Shown: positions 16,269 to 25,620 of the stretch, piece by piece
How the letters are laid out: every line of letters begins with the position of its first letter
Numbering within the stretch: position 1 is the first letter of the stretch
Assembly: GCA_012520315.1 (NCBI GenBank)
Contig: JAAYOM010000106.1
Coordinates: 1-46,315 of the forward strand
Origin: Bacillota bacterium
GTDB taxonomy: Bacteria; Bacillota; Limnochordia; Darwinibacteriales; Darwinibacteriaceae
Direction of reading: 5' to 3'
DNA length: 46,315 bases
Program-made: the position numbers and the translations under genes
Notes under the pieces: generated by a model
What the model was told of the DNA's origin: nothing
Database searches by the model: none
Seen by the model: only the letters and a program-made list of their open reading frames with translations

Positions 16269-16297
16269 CCCGCCTGCTCAATTTGGCAGCAGGCGGG
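16269..16297 (-). promoter_or_regulatory. GC-rich 10-pair hairpin spanning the DUF3866 stop codon
   Basis: CCCGCCTGCT and AGCAGGCGGG face each other across a 9-base loop on the minus strand and include the stop of the DUF3866 gene. No T run follows (GAAGGAAATG), so it is not a standard terminator; it could stabilise a 3' end or pause ribosomes. Confidence 0.5.
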
Positions 16298-17336
16298 CGC
16301 AAAACTGGGCGCAGGCCAGCACCCCGTGGAAGAATAGAGGGTCATCCTGTAATTTACGGCCCATGGTAGAAAACGGGAGCTCGGCAGCAAAAAGCTCCTG
16401 AAAGCAGGCATCTGTCTGCTCCCAGACTATTTTATGATTGACCGCCCCAAGCTGTTCGCCAGAGGGAAAAAGAGTCCGGTACCGGTCAGGCAGGGGCAGA
16501 TGCACCTTGGACTGCACCACTTTTGTCAGCACAGTGCGGGTATGATGGCTTATCCCCCTGTGCCTCGGCCTGGAATCCCCTTCACTTAAGCGGGGGATGG
16601 CCACCGCAGTGCCGGCTAGGTGCAGCACCGCATTGAGAAAGATGCCCTGTTCGATGGCGGTTGTTCCCCAAGCTGTTCCGGTCCCTACTACGCCCGGGCC
16701 CATCAACACCACTGCCAGATCAGCCTTAGCCGCATGTTTTGCAGCTAGGAGGGCGCTATAGATGTTGACAGCTTCAAAGTCACCGCCGAAGGCATGGCCG
16801 AAGGTGATTGTTTTATAGATCAAACCCCTGGTTTTTAGTATCTCGACTACATTACTAAAACCCAGGGGAAGTGCGGCACCGTCGCTCATCAGATAAACAA
16901 GGCGCTTTTTTTGACACAATTTATGTATTGTCCAGGCAAAGGGCGCAAGCATACTGTGGAGACTGCCGACCGCAACCGGCAGACCATGGAGGGATTCAGC
17001 GTCCTTTAGTGTCTGGTGGTAGGGGCTTTGCTCCTCTTCTACCGACAGTGTGCGCCCCTGCAGAGGTGTATAACGGAGCTTCATGATATGCCCGCTCTGT
17101 GCAAGACTACGTTCCCGGCCGTAAACGGCGAGAACGTAGTGCCAGCCTCCTGTACCTAACTGCAGTTCTGTTGCCGTGGTATTGAGCAAAACCTGATCAC
17201 CGCACCGGCAGGAACCTGTAAGTTCTGGATAGTTGAGAGCTTTAGCCCTGTTTGGGCCCAGCTCAACCACAAGTTCCTGCCGGCCGGGAAAACTCTTTAC
17301 TGAACTAACAACAGCCCACTTAATCGAACACTCCAC
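16278..17336 (-). CDS. DUF3866 family protein, function unknown
   Basis: About 352 residues. It matches my memory of the DUF3866 family found in clostridia and actinobacteria: an N-terminal beta-rich segment (ELVVELGPNRAKALNYPELTG; GDQVLLNTTATELQLGTGG) followed by a Rossmann-like alpha/beta part with VYLMSDGAALPLGFSN, the glycine-rich LMGPGVVGTGTAWGTTAIEQG and RHRGISHHTRTVL. The glycine-rich loop suggests a nucleotide or phosphate ligand, but no activity is known to me. GTG at 17336 is 8 bases from GGGAGG and is preferred over TTG at 17354. It sits 25 bases after korC, so it may be co-transcribed. Confidence 0.78.
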   Translation of the reverse strand: MECSIKWAVVSSVKSFPGRQELVVELGPNRAKALNYPELTGSCRCGDQVLLNTTATELQLGTGGWHYVLAVYGRERSLAQSGHIMKLRYTPLQGRTLSVEEEQSPYHQTLKDAESLHGLPVAVGSLHSMLAPFAWTIHKLCQKKRLVYLMSDGAALPLGFSNVVEILKTRGLIYKTITFGHAFGGDFEAVNIYSALLAAKHAAKADLAVVLMGPGVVGTGTAWGTTAIEQGIFLNAVLHLAGTAVAIPRLSEGDSRPRHRGISHHTRTVLTKVVQSKVHLPLPDRYRTLFPSGEQLGAVNHKIVWEQTDACFQELFAAELPFSTMGRKLQDDPLFFHGVLACAQFCARLLPN

Positions 17337-17361
17337 ACCAACAGCCTCCCCCAAGGATTTG

Positions 17362-17892
17362 CTATTGGTATGCCCTTCCTTGCTGCAAAGCTTGCATGTT
17401 CAATGGGATGAGATGGTGGTGGCGCTCGGAAAGGACCTCTTGCAACGCCTTTTCCACACTTTCGGCCTTGAGCAGATTAGTCGCCTCGAGGAATGTGCCC
17501 AGCATCACCATATTAGCCACCCGAGCATTGCCAAGCTCATCGGCAATTTGGTTGGCTGGTACTGCAATGGTTCGAATATCATCACGTTCGGATTTCTTGT
17601 CGATCAAAGACGAGTTGTAAATCAGCAGTCCGTCCTTGGCCACCCTGGGCTCAAAGCGATCGAAGGAAGGAACATTCATCACAATGGCTACTGTAGGTGC
17701 GGTTACGAGCGGTGAGCCAATTTCTTCCTCTGAAACCACGACCGAACAGTTGCAGGTTCCGCCCCTCTGCTCTGGACCATAGGATGGAAACCAGGAAACA
17801 GCCTTATCCTCGATCATCCCAGAGTAGGTAATCATCTGACCAAGTACCAGTACACCCTGACCGCCAAAACCGGCGATAATAATTTCAGCCAT
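17362..17892 (-). CDS. korC: 2-oxoacid:ferredoxin oxidoreductase, gamma subunit
   Basis: Gamma subunit of a KOR/VOR-type enzyme. The 176 residues start with EIIIAGFGGQGVLVLGQMI, the gamma-family signature, and continue with SWFPSYGPEQRGGTCNCSVVVS. ATG follows the korB stop with a one-base overlap and a good ribosome site (GGAGGG). It completes a four-subunit enzyme with korD, korA and korB. The exact substrate (2-oxoglutarate, 2-oxoisovalerate or other) cannot be read from the sequence. Confidence 0.92.
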   Translation of the reverse strand: MAEIIIAGFGGQGVLVLGQMITYSGMIEDKAVSWFPSYGPEQRGGTCNCSVVVSEEEIGSPLVTAPTVAIVMNVPSFDRFEPRVAKDGLLIYNSSLIDKKSERDDIRTIAVPANQIADELGNARVANMVMLGTFLEATNLLKAESVEKALQEVLSERHHHLIPLNMQALQQGRAYQ

Positions 17893-18644
17893 TAGTTACC
17901 CTCCTTTGCGGTGACATCCCGATATACACCTAGAGGATAATAAGGTACCATGTTCTCTTCCATCCACTGCAAGGCGTTAACAGGTGTCATGCCCCAGTTG
18001 ACAGAACATGTGGATAAAACTTCTACCATGGCAAAACCCTTTTTCTGCTGCTGAACTTCAAAGGCTTTTTTGATGGCCCTTCCAGCCTGAAGTACATGGC
18101 GTGAATCGTGGGTAGACACACGACTTAGGTAGGCCGGCCCCTCCAAAGTAGCCAAAAGCTCGCACATTTTAATCGGATAGCCCATTTCTTCGACAGTTCG
18201 GCCCCTAGGCGAAGTAGCCGTTTTCTGGCCCAACAGCGTTGTTGGTGCCATCTGACCACTGGTCATGCCGTAAATGGCATTATTGACAAAAATAACAGTA
18301 ATGTTTTCTGAACGAGCTGCAGCATGCACTATTTCCGCCATACCGATCGAAGCTAGATCTCCGTCGCCCTGATAGGTAAAAACTATATTTTCAGGACGCA
18401 CCCTCTTAACTCCAGTAGCCACCGCCGGAGCCCTGCCGTGGGCGGCCTGCTGCATATCACAGTTGAAGTAATCGTAGGCGAAGACGGAACAACCTACACT
18501 GGCAATGCCAATGGCCTGTTCTCGAATGCCCAGGCTGTCTATGGCTTCGGCAACCAGGCGGTGGATTATTCCATGGGTACAACCTGGACAGTAATGCATT
18601 GCTACATCAGTCAAAGCTTCGGGTTTTTGAAAGACTGTTTGCAC
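17892..18644 (-). CDS. korB: 2-oxoacid:ferredoxin oxidoreductase, beta subunit (thiamine-diphosphate binding)
   Basis: Binds thiamine diphosphate and transfers electrons to a cluster. In 250 residues it shows [15 protein letters not shown] with paired cysteines, [11 protein letters not shown], the ThDP motif [19 protein letters not shown] ending in [16 protein letters not shown], all standard for KOR/VOR beta subunits. GTG start overlaps the korA stop by one base after GGGAGG. Confidence 0.95.
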   Translation of the reverse strand: MQTVFQKPEALTDVAMHYCPGCTHGIIHRLVAEAIDSLGIREQAIGIASVGCSVFAYDYFNCDMQQAAHGRAPAVATGVKRVRPENIVFTYQGDGDLASIGMAEIVHAAARSENITVIFVNNAIYGMTSGQMAPTTLLGQKTATSPRGRTVEEMGYPIKMCELLATLEGPAYLSRVSTHDSRHVLQAGRAIKKAFEVQQQKKGFAMVEVLSTCSVNWGMTPVNALQWMEENMVPYYPLGVYRDVTAKEGN

Positions 18645-19705
18645 TAGTTGACCCTCCCTTCTAGGATCTCACGGGTTTTCGCTAACACATCTTCAGGAGT
18701 GGGAACCATGCCGCCCAAGCGATTGCTCAGGTAAACCGGGCTGATACCATTTACAGCCAGACGAACGTCTTCGATCATTTGACCCGCGCTCATTTCCACA
18801 GCTATAAACTGCCTTTCAGGCTTCGCCAGTTCGCAGAGACGTTCCTCGGGGAAAGGCCAGAGGGTGATCGGTCTAAACAGGCCGACTTTCAGCCCTTCCT
18901 TTCGAGCCATCTCCATTGCGGAGCGGGCTACCCTGCCGGAGGTTCCATAGCCAACCAAAATCACATCGGCATCTTCAGTGCCCACTTCCTGCCAGCGAAC
19001 TTCTTCCTCTTTAATTTTTTCATACTTGGCCAGAAGTGCCTGCATGTTCTTTTCTGCCTTGTCAGCGATAATATCCAAGGTGTTTACAACGTTGGGCTTG
19101 CGGTTCACAGCACCAGTTGTTGCCCATGGCTTGTCAAACTGCTTTGGCTCTCCATTTTCAGCAAACTCCACCGGCTCCATCATTTGCCCAAGGATGCCGT
19201 CGCTGAGAACCATCACAGGGTTGCGCCACTTGTCAGCAAGATCAAAGGCGAGGGTGGTGAGATCCGCCATTTCCTGCACATTGCCTGGGGCGAGAACGAT
19301 CAGGCGATAGTCGCCGTGTCCGCCGCCTTTCACAGCCTGGAAATAGTCGCCCTGGGCCGGCTGGATACCGCCCAATCCCGGGCCGTTGCGAACTACGTTC
19401 ACAATGACGCAGGGCAGCTGACCAGCGGCGATGTAGGAAATCCCCTCTTGCTTTAAGCTGATGCCTGGGCTAGAAGACGAAGTCATCACACGCACACCGG
19501 CTCCAGCAGCTCCGTAAACCATGTTGATAGCGGCTACTTCACTTTCTGCCTGTAAATAGACTCCGCCGCGCAGGGGAAGGTGTTCTGCCATATAGGCGGG
19601 AATTTCGTTTTGAGGTGTAATAGGATAACCGTAAAAAGCCTTCAGCCCCGCCCGAATGGCAGCTTCGGATAGGGCTTCATTCCCTTTCATTAAAGTCCTT
19701 GCCAT
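18644..19705 (-). CDS. korA: 2-oxoacid:ferredoxin oxidoreductase, alpha subunit
   Basis: Alpha subunit of 353 residues: pyrimidine-binding domain ([20 protein letters not shown], then [21 protein letters not shown] and [18 protein letters not shown]) and the C-terminal transketolase-like domain ([35 protein letters not shown]). It catalyses coenzyme A-dependent oxidative decarboxylation with ferredoxin as electron acceptor. The length and [21 protein letters not shown] loop resemble VorB/KorA of anaerobes. It lies between the ferredoxin-like korD and korB. Confidence 0.94.
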   Translation of the reverse strand: MARTLMKGNEALSEAAIRAGLKAFYGYPITPQNEIPAYMAEHLPLRGGVYLQAESEVAAINMVYGAAGAGVRVMTSSSSPGISLKQEGISYIAAGQLPCVIVNVVRNGPGLGGIQPAQGDYFQAVKGGGHGDYRLIVLAPGNVQEMADLTTLAFDLADKWRNPVMVLSDGILGQMMEPVEFAENGEPKQFDKPWATTGAVNRKPNVVNTLDIIADKAEKNMQALLAKYEKIKEEEVRWQEVGTEDADVILVGYGTSGRVARSAMEMARKEGLKVGLFRPITLWPFPEERLCELAKPERQFIAVEMSAGQMIEDVRLAVNGISPVYLSNRLGGMVPTPEDVLAKTREILEGRVN

Positions 19706-19709
19706 ACGA

Positions 19710-19937
19710 TCACTTCCTTTCGGGGCTTCTTCTCTTTATAGTTAATACAACATCAGGACACATGACAGCGCAAAGGGTACATCCTGTACACTTCTCTGGA
19801 GCAACCGCCTCAACAGAATGATAACCTTTCGAGTTAATCGCCTTGCCAATCCCCAAGACACCATGGGGGCAGGCGGCTACACACAAACTGCACTCTTTAC
19901 AAAGTTCACTGTTGACAATTACCTCACCTCTCGGCAT
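19710..19937 (-). CDS. korD: 2-oxoacid:ferredoxin oxidoreductase, delta (2x[4Fe-4S] ferredoxin) subunit
   Basis: A 75-residue ferredoxin-like subunit with two CxxCxxCxxxC motifs: CKECSLCVAACPHG at about 13-26 and CTGCTLCAVMCPDV at about 50-63. It carries electrons from the KorB active site to free ferredoxin. ATG follows GGGGAGGTGAACTG. First subunit gene of the korDABC set, 39 bases after buk. Confidence 0.93.
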   Translation of the reverse strand: MPRGEVIVNSELCKECSLCVAACPHGVLGIGKAINSKGYHSVEAVAPEKCTGCTLCAVMCPDVVLTIKRRSPERK

Positions 19938-19976
19938 CAGTTCACCTCCCCTCTCCCGTGTGAACGGGACATCCCG

Positions 19977-21044
19977 TTAATACTCCTTGGCTTGTTCATC
20001 GCCGCGCAGCACCGCTAAAGCTCCAAAGGCGAGGGCTTCCAACTCATTTTCGCCGGGCATTACTGTCACCGGCGCAATAAACTCTACCCTCTCCCTGACA
20101 CGTTTGACAAGTTCTGTGGAGTAGGCCAGACCGCCTGTTAAGACTATCTGATCAACTATACCGCAAAAGACTGTACTAATCCTGCCAATTTCCTTAGCAA
20201 TTTGATAACACATTGCCTCATAATAAAAGGCAGCCTTTTCATCACCGTATTGCATGCGGGCCACAATTTCACGGCTGTCATTGCTGCCTAGATGGGCCAC
20301 TAGACCTGAACGCCCCACAAACTCCCTCATCAGCTGAGATTTGGTGCAGCTGCGGTCAAAAACATAGTGCACTAGAGCATCTGTAGGCACAGAGCCCACC
20401 CGCTCTGGCGAAAATGGGCCTTCCCCGGACAAGGCCTGGTTAACATCGACAATTCTGCCTTTTTGGTGTGCCCCCACTGAGATGCCTCCGCCTAAGTGGG
20501 CAACGATTAAGTTTAATTCATGATAGGGTTTTCCGAGCTTGTCCGCGACCTTCTTCGCATTAGCTCTTTGGTTTAGGGCATGAAAGATGCTGATTCTCTC
20601 AATTTTGGGATTGCCGCTGATGCGGGCTACCGGCGCAAGTTCATCCACTACTACCGGATCGACAATAAATGAAGGAATTCCAAGGCGGGAGCTTAGGCCG
20701 TAAGCGATCAGTGCACCCAAGTTCGAGGCATGCTTGCCATAGCTTCCGGCGGCCATTTCCCTAACCATGGCTTGGTTGATCCTGTAGGTTCCGCCCGGAA
20801 TGGGAGCCAGAAGGCCTCCCCTGCCCACAATGGCAGTCAGCGAATCCAGTGGTATCTCTTCCTGCTTTAGCCACTCTTCTGTAACCTGCTCCCGGTATTC
20901 CTGCTGATCCACAATTTCAGCAAAGCGAGCTAGTTCATCGCTGGAATGATGGAGACTGGTTGCATGAGTCTGTATCTCATTTTTGAAAACCGCCAGTTTT
21001 GTACTGGTAGAGCCAGGATTAATAACTAAGATAACCTGATCCAT
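19977..21044 (-). CDS. buk: Butyrate kinase
   Basis: Converts acyl-phosphate (butyryl-, isobutyryl- or similar) and ADP to free acid and ATP. About 355 residues with the acetate/butyrate kinase motifs intact: VILVINPGSTSTKLAVF at the N-terminus, VGRGGLLAPIPGGTYRIN, IVAHLGGGISVGAHQKGRIVD and IVLTGGLAYSTELVKR. ATG at 21044 is 8 bases after GGGAGG; the longer frame upstream overlaps ptb. It lies 13 bases after ptb and next to the kor genes, so branched-chain or other 2-oxoacid-derived acyl-phosphates are plausible substrates. Confidence 0.95.
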   Translation of the reverse strand: MDQVILVINPGSTSTKLAVFKNEIQTHATSLHHSSDELARFAEIVDQQEYREQVTEEWLKQEEIPLDSLTAIVGRGGLLAPIPGGTYRINQAMVREMAAGSYGKHASNLGALIAYGLSSRLGIPSFIVDPVVVDELAPVARISGNPKIERISIFHALNQRANAKKVADKLGKPYHELNLIVAHLGGGISVGAHQKGRIVDVNQALSGEGPFSPERVGSVPTDALVHYVFDRSCTKSQLMREFVGRSGLVAHLGSNDSREIVARMQYGDEKAAFYYEAMCYQIAKEIGRISTVFCGIVDQIVLTGGLAYSTELVKRVRERVEFIAPVTVMPGENELEALAFGALAVLRGDEQAKEY

Positions 21045-21057
21045 AATGCTTCCCTCC

Positions 21058-21960
21058 CTACTCGTCCCCAAGTGACCTTAGGGCAAGTGCAATGGCATTA
21101 AGCTTACTTTCGGCACTGTCAGCCCGGGAGGTTAAGACAATGGGACATTTAGCCCCGTATATCACTCCAGCTATGGAAAGTCCGCCAACAAAGGACAGCG
21201 CTTTGTAAAGAAGGTTGCCTGCTGTAAGTTCCTGAACCATGAAGATGTCGGCGTTGCCTGCAACTTCGCTCTCGATCCCCTTTTGCTTCGCGGCCTCTTT
21301 AGAATAGGCGTTATCAAAGGCCAGCGGTCCGTCTACGAGAGCTTTTCTGCTGAACTGACCCCTTCTGCCCATCACGGCCAGGCAGGCGGCATCAATTGTA
21401 TCCTGCATTTGCGGATTCACAGTTTCCACCGACGCCAGAACCGCCGCTTTCGGGTTTGTAAGACCAATTGACCAGGCAAACTGAATCGCGTTATCTAAAA
21501 TTGCCACTTTCTGGGCCAGATCCGGCTTCACGTTCATTGCAGCATCTGTCAAGAGCGCCAGGCGACCTGCCGGCAATTCTACTGCTGCAATATGACTGAG
21601 CAGAGCCTGGGCCCTGATGCCAAATTCTTTATGCAACACAGCCCTTAAGATGGTGCCTGTGCTGAGCTGTCCTTTCATCAGCAAATCGCTCTTGCCTTCA
21701 CGAATAAAACGCACAGCCTCGGCCGCGCCCTCTTCGGGCGAGGAGGCATAGTGGATAGAAAATCCCTCTAGATTCACACCTGCTTCTCCAGCAGCCGCTT
21801 CAATTTGGTCGGCGGGACCGGTCACCAGCACTTCTCTCACCAAGTTGTGATCGATAGCCTCACGGCAGGCCTTCAGCACCCCGCCGTCTACTCCCCAGGC
21901 AACAGCAAGACTGCGCTTAGAATTACTGACAACGTCCTTCCTTAGACTGGCAAATCCCAT
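21058..21960 (-). CDS. ptb: Phosphate butyryltransferase
   Basis: Exchanges coenzyme A for phosphate on butyryl-CoA or branched acyl-CoA, feeding Buk. About 300 residues of the PTA/PTB family: AVAWGVDGGVLKACREAIDHNLV near the start, DLLMKGQLSTGTILRAVLH (substrate loop), LLTDAAMNVKPDLAQK and GVIYGAKCPIVLTSRADSAESK at the C-terminus. ATG at 21960 or TTG at 21966 could both be used; the difference is two residues. It lies between the degenerate buk paralogue and buk. Confidence 0.93.
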   Translation of the reverse strand: MGFASLRKDVVSNSKRSLAVAWGVDGGVLKACREAIDHNLVREVLVTGPADQIEAAAGEAGVNLEGFSIHYASSPEEGAAEAVRFIREGKSDLLMKGQLSTGTILRAVLHKEFGIRAQALLSHIAAVELPAGRLALLTDAAMNVKPDLAQKVAILDNAIQFAWSIGLTNPKAAVLASVETVNPQMQDTIDAACLAVMGRRGQFSRKALVDGPLAFDNAYSKEAAKQKGIESEVAGNADIFMVQELTAGNLLYKALSFVGGLSIAGVIYGAKCPIVLTSRADSAESKLNAIALALRSLGDE

Positions 21961-21982
21961 AGACAATACACCCTTTCCTTGA

Positions 21983-22888
21983 CTATTGGGTTGAGTCTTG
22001 CCCTAGAATGCTATGAGCGTCCGCGAGCAGCGCAGGCAGCCCTTGATTTCCAGGGTAGACTGACACAGGGGCGATAAACCCAATACGTTGGCGCAGAGCT
22101 TCAACGAAAGGCTCATGCCTCACTAATTCCCCGCCCAGTAAAATGGAGCTGACTCTGCCGCACAAGACGGCAGCTAATGCACCGATTTCTTTGCTGATTT
22201 GGTAGATCAGGGCTTCTCTAATCGCATCAGCCACTTCCCCTGACAAGTTCCACAGATCATCCAGATTGTCGAGGCCTAAATAGCCAAACAAACCGCCCTG
22301 CTCATGCAAGACTTCCAGAACCTCTTCCCTCCCGCCCGCTTCCATGCACAGGTCGAGTATACTGTCAAAGGGCAGTGCGCCGCTTTGCCGCAAGGCAAAG
22401 GGCCCTTCATCAAAGCTGGTCAGGGCATCCACTACAGTTGTACCTTGCAGGGCTCCTAGCTGATGTACCTGATCGAGGTGGGCGACAATAAACTGCTCGC
22501 CCGAGGGATCGAGTCCTTTGGCCTGGGCTTCCTGGCGAACCATGAACTTAAATATGAATGCATCAGTCGAACACTTCCGACTTAGAGCCGGCGTACCTGT
22601 GACAAAAGCTAACGGAGAGCATTCATCAGGATTAGACGGTTCACTAATGCAAACCTTTACATCAAGAACCTGGCCTAAGGAGGCGGCCAGCTCGGCCGAG
22701 GCTGTGCTCGCGGCTATGAGCTGAAGGTCTTGGCAAGCGATCTGAGGGCTCTTCAGCCAAGACAGAAGTTCCTGCTCGGTGGATTCGCGGCCTGAGGAAA
22801 GTGAAAAAGCGGCGGTTTCATACCGGTTGGGATCCCAGAGGGCTGCTTGAAGGATCTGAGCGTGAGGGTAAAGGGCGAGGATTGCCAT
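21983..22888 (-). CDS. Degenerate butyrate kinase paralogue (probable pseudokinase)
   Basis: About 301 residues, clearly homologous to the downstream Buk in its second half (EALIYQISKEIGALAAVLCG versus YQIAKEIGRISTVFCG; GFIAPVSVYPGNQGLPAL versus EFIAPVTVMPGENELEAL). The catalytic motifs are gone: the N-terminal NPGSTSTK is replaced by LYPHAQILQA, the GRGG substrate segment is missing, AHLGGGISVG reads AHLDQVHQLG, and TGGLAYS reads LLGGELV. The frame is intact with a good ribosome site (GAGGAG, 7 bases before ATG at 22888), so it appears maintained rather than decaying. It may be a regulatory or scaffold subunit; that is inference. Confidence 0.8.
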   Translation of the reverse strand: MAILALYPHAQILQAALWDPNRYETAAFSLSSGRESTEQELLSWLKSPQIACQDLQLIAASTASAELAASLGQVLDVKVCISEPSNPDECSPLAFVTGTPALSRKCSTDAFIFKFMVRQEAQAKGLDPSGEQFIVAHLDQVHQLGALQGTTVVDALTSFDEGPFALRQSGALPFDSILDLCMEAGGREEVLEVLHEQGGLFGYLGLDNLDDLWNLSGEVADAIREALIYQISKEIGALAAVLCGRVSSILLGGELVRHEPFVEALRQRIGFIAPVSVYPGNQGLPALLADAHSILGQDSTQ

Positions 22889-22908
22889 GCACATACTCCT
22901 CTCTTTGT

Positions 22909-22946
22909 AAAAAAATGAAAAAGCAGGTTGTAATTTCTACCTGCTT
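22909..22946 (-). terminator. Intrinsic terminator after pnp
   Basis: Minus-strand AAGCAGGT (22946-22939) pairs with ACCTGCTT (22928-22921) over a 10-base loop and is followed by TTTCATTTTTTT. It separates pnp from the ptb-buk-kor cluster. Confidence 0.85.
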
Positions 22947-22974
22947 CTTACTTCAATATTAATTTATTTCGCTA

Positions 22975-25086
22975 CTACGCTTCGGATTCCTTCTCTTTTG
23001 GCAACGCTTCTTTGCGTGAAAGATTTATTCTTCCTTGACGGTCAATCTCGATAACTTTGACCATTACTTCATCTCCGACATCTACCACATCTTCGACTTT
23101 GTTCACCCGCCGGTGCTCTAATTGTGAAATATGAACCAAACCTTCCTTTCCAGGGAGGATTTCAACAAAAGCGCCGAAGTTCATGATCCGTTTAACTGTG
23201 CCAAGGTAAGTTTCGCCAACCTCAACATCCTTCACATAGCGCTCCACCATGTTCTGGGCTTTCAGTCCGCCTTCGCCGTCAGTAGAAGCGATGTAAACCC
23301 GGCCATCATCTTCGATATCAATTGATACTCCGGTCTTGGCAATAATATCACGGATGATCTTGCCGCCAGGCCCAATTACATCGCGAATCTTGTCCACAGG
23401 AATTTCCATGGTGATGATGCGCGGAGCATAGAGGGATAAATCATTCCTGGGCTCGGCAATGGCTGCTGCCATCTTATCCAGGATAAACAGGCGTCCCTGA
23501 CGGGCCTGCTCTAGAGCTTGGGTCATGATCTCCTTGCTCACACCGCCAATTTTAATGTCCATTTGCAAGGCAGTGATGCCTTCCCTGGTACCTGCTACCT
23601 TAAAGTCCATATCTCCCAGGGCATCCTCGATGCCTTGAATATCGGTCAGGATGGTGAAATCTTCATCCAGCATCATTAAACCCATGGCAATACCTGCTAC
23701 GGGCCTTTTAATTGGAACTCCGGCATCCATCAGCGACAAGGTGCTCCCGCAAATACTGGCCATGGAGGATGAACCGTTCGATTCAAGAACCTCCGAAACC
23801 AGCCGCAGAGTATAGGGAAACTCTTCTTCGCTGGGAATAACCGGAAGCAAAGCACGCTCTGCCAACGCTCCGTGCCCGATTTCACGCCGGCCCGGTCCCC
23901 GTACAGGACGTGTCTCCCCAACGCTGAAGGGCGGGAAATTGTAATGATGGATGTAGCGTTTGCTCTCATCGTCAGTCAGGTTGTCAAGCAACTGCTCATC
24001 TGACTTAAGCCCCAGGGTTAGTGCCGTTAGTACCTGGGTTTGTCCCCGGGTGAACAAGCCTGTGCCATGCACACGGGGCAGTACGCCCACTTTACAGGTA
24101 ATGGGCCTAATCTCATCTGGCTTTCTGCCATCAGGTCTCAGCTTGTCTTTAGTGATCGAACGGCGCACTTCTTCTTTGACGATGTGGTCAAACACAGTGT
24201 CCAAAGTCTTGCTATGTTCCTCATGCAGCTCCTCACCCTGGGCTTGAAGATAGTCCTCGTGCAGCTTGGCCTGGAGTTCATCAACTAGGTTCTGCCTAGC
24301 TAGCTTATCGGTGGTAAGTAAGGCTTTCGCCAGATCGGCGGTGAAATTGTCACGAACCCACTTTTCAACTTCGGGATCAGGCTGGGCAATTACAACCTCG
24401 TGCTTGTCTTTGCCAATTGCAGCGCGAATCTTCTCTTGCAAGGCGCAAAGTTCTTTGACGATTGTGTGTCCAAAATCAATGGCATCTAGGACAACTTCTT
24501 CAGATACTTCTTTGGCGGCAGCTTCCACCATCATCACTGCATCACTTGTACCGGCTACGGTAATATCCAGCAGCGAGCGGGTTTGTTCTTCGAGCGTGGG
24601 GTTAATTACAAACTCTCCATCCACCATGCCGACATTGACTCCCCCAACTGGCCCTGCAAAGGGTATATCAGAGATGTGCAGCGCTGCACTGGCGCCAATT
24701 AAACCTGCAATGGTCGGGGAATTGCTTTTATCAACTGACAAAATCGATAGCACAATTTGAACATCGTTGCGAAAGCCGTCTGGAAACAATGGGCGCAAGG
24801 TGCGGTCGATCATGCGTGCAGAAAGGATGGCGTCTTCACTCGGCCTTCCTTCCCTGCGACCCCAGCCGCCAGGGATCTTGCCCGCTGCGTACATGCGCTC
24901 TTCATAGTCTACCAGAAGCGGAAAGAAATCAATGCCTTCTCGAGGCTTGCTGCTCATGGTGGCAGTGGCTAAGACAACTGTCTCTCCGTATCTGACCAGA
25001 ACAGAGCCGTTGGCTTGCTTAGCCAATTCACCAAACTCCAGAACTATGGGGCGACCCCCTAGTTCCAAACGAAACTCGGTTAACAT
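22975..25086 (-). CDS. pnp: Polyribonucleotide nucleotidyltransferase (PNPase)
   Basis: Phosphorolytic 3'-5' exoribonuclease of RNA turnover. The 703 residues show the two RNase PH domains (first [20 protein letters not shown]; second about 310-540 with [13 protein letters not shown] and the active-site [17 protein letters not shown]), then a KH domain with the GxxG loop ([17 protein letters not shown]) and an S1 domain ([30 protein letters not shown]). ATG is preceded by GGAGGTTAGAAT. Follows rpsO as in nearly all bacteria. Confidence 0.98.
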   Translation of the reverse strand: MLTEFRLELGGRPIVLEFGELAKQANGSVLVRYGETVVLATATMSSKPREGIDFFPLLVDYEERMYAAGKIPGGWGRREGRPSEDAILSARMIDRTLRPLFPDGFRNDVQIVLSILSVDKSNSPTIAGLIGASAALHISDIPFAGPVGGVNVGMVDGEFVINPTLEEQTRSLLDITVAGTSDAVMMVEAAAKEVSEEVVLDAIDFGHTIVKELCALQEKIRAAIGKDKHEVVIAQPDPEVEKWVRDNFTADLAKALLTTDKLARQNLVDELQAKLHEDYLQAQGEELHEEHSKTLDTVFDHIVKEEVRRSITKDKLRPDGRKPDEIRPITCKVGVLPRVHGTGLFTRGQTQVLTALTLGLKSDEQLLDNLTDDESKRYIHHYNFPPFSVGETRPVRGPGRREIGHGALAERALLPVIPSEEEFPYTLRLVSEVLESNGSSSMASICGSTLSLMDAGVPIKRPVAGIAMGLMMLDEDFTILTDIQGIEDALGDMDFKVAGTREGITALQMDIKIGGVSKEIMTQALEQARQGRLFILDKMAAAIAEPRNDLSLYAPRIITMEIPVDKIRDVIGPGGKIIRDIIAKTGVSIDIEDDGRVYIASTDGEGGLKAQNMVERYVKDVEVGETYLGTVKRIMNFGAFVEILPGKEGLVHISQLEHRRVNKVEDVVDVGDEVMVKVIEIDRQGRINLSRKEALPKEKESEA

Positions 25087-25173
25087 ATTCTAACCTCCAT
25101 TTATAATGTTATTAAGCTGGACTCGGTTCAACATACCAGAATCCAGCAATCCGCGGCACAGAACACCATCCAT

Positions 25174-25200
25174 AGTATAGCCTGTTTTGCCCTTCGTCAT
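25174..25200 (-). promoter_or_regulatory. Possible pnp promoter
   Basis: TATACT (25174-25179) is a good -10 hexamer on the minus strand. Upstream ATGACG (25195-25200) resembles TTGACA but with a 15-base spacer, which is short. The 127 bases between the rpsO terminator and pnp must hold a promoter or leader; I see no other candidate. Confidence 0.25.
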
Positions 25201-25213
25201 CTAAGCATAGGTT

Positions 25214-25237
25214 AAAAAAGAGCGGTGTTACCCGCTC
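25214..25237 (-). terminator. Intrinsic terminator after rpsO
   Basis: GAGCGG (25237-25232) and CCGCTC (25225-25220) form a stem with loop GTAACA on the minus strand, followed by six T. It lies 7 bases after the rpsO stop and is likely to be partly read through into pnp. Confidence 0.85.
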
Positions 25238-25243
25238 CTTTCC

Positions 25244-25510
25244 TTATCGACGCAAACCTAGGTCGGCAACTAGACTCCGGTAACGTTCAATGTCTTTCTT
25301 CATCAGATAATTCAAAAGACCCCGTCTTTGCCCGATCATCTTATAAAGACCTCGCCTAGAGTGATGGTCGTTCTTGTGTACTTTTAGATGTTCAGTAAGT
25401 TCCTGAATTCTCTTGGTAAGGAGAGCGACCTGAACCTCTGGGGATCCTGTGTCACCTTCGTGCCGACTATACTTTTCGATAATTTGTGCTTTTGATTCTT
25501 GAGAAATCAA
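25244..25510 (-). CDS. rpsO: Ribosomal protein S15
   Basis: Small-subunit protein binding the central domain of 16S rRNA. With TTG at 25510 the product is 88 residues, the family's usual size; the ATG at 25525 would overlap the ribosome site GGAGGTGA, which is 5-9 bases before the TTG. Signature segments: [19 protein letters not shown] and [18 protein letters not shown]. The 110-base leader after ribF (25511-25620) has short inverted repeats (around 25541-25557) but no clear terminator or promoter; S15 genes are often autoregulated there. Confidence 0.97.
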   Translation of the reverse strand: MISQESKAQIIEKYSRHEGDTGSPEVQVALLTKRIQELTEHLKVHKNDHHSRRGLYKMIGQRRGLLNYLMKKDIERYRSLVADLGLRR

Positions 25511-25620
25511 AAAAGTCACCTCCATAAAATGTAGATATGCCGCTTCCCAAGAAAAGCGCCGGAGATACGCATTTCCTAGAAAAGGGCCTTATGCCTCAGC
25601 GCAGTTGCTGAAACACAATG

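Noticed and set aside
18779-19456. Plus-strand open frame of 225 codons opposite korA
   Set aside because: Lies wholly inside korA, whose motifs are clear on the minus strand; the plus-strand product shows no family features. Other plus-strand frames in the window are likewise shadows of real genes.
19963-19978. Short hairpin AACGGGA/TCCCGTT at the buk stop
   Set aside because: Only about six pairs with a tiny loop and no T run; not supportable as a terminator.
25511-25620. Possible riboswitch or separate promoter in the rpsO leader
   Set aside because: Only weak short repeats are visible; no T-box, FMN or other recognisable riboswitch core, and no convincing -35/-10 pair.
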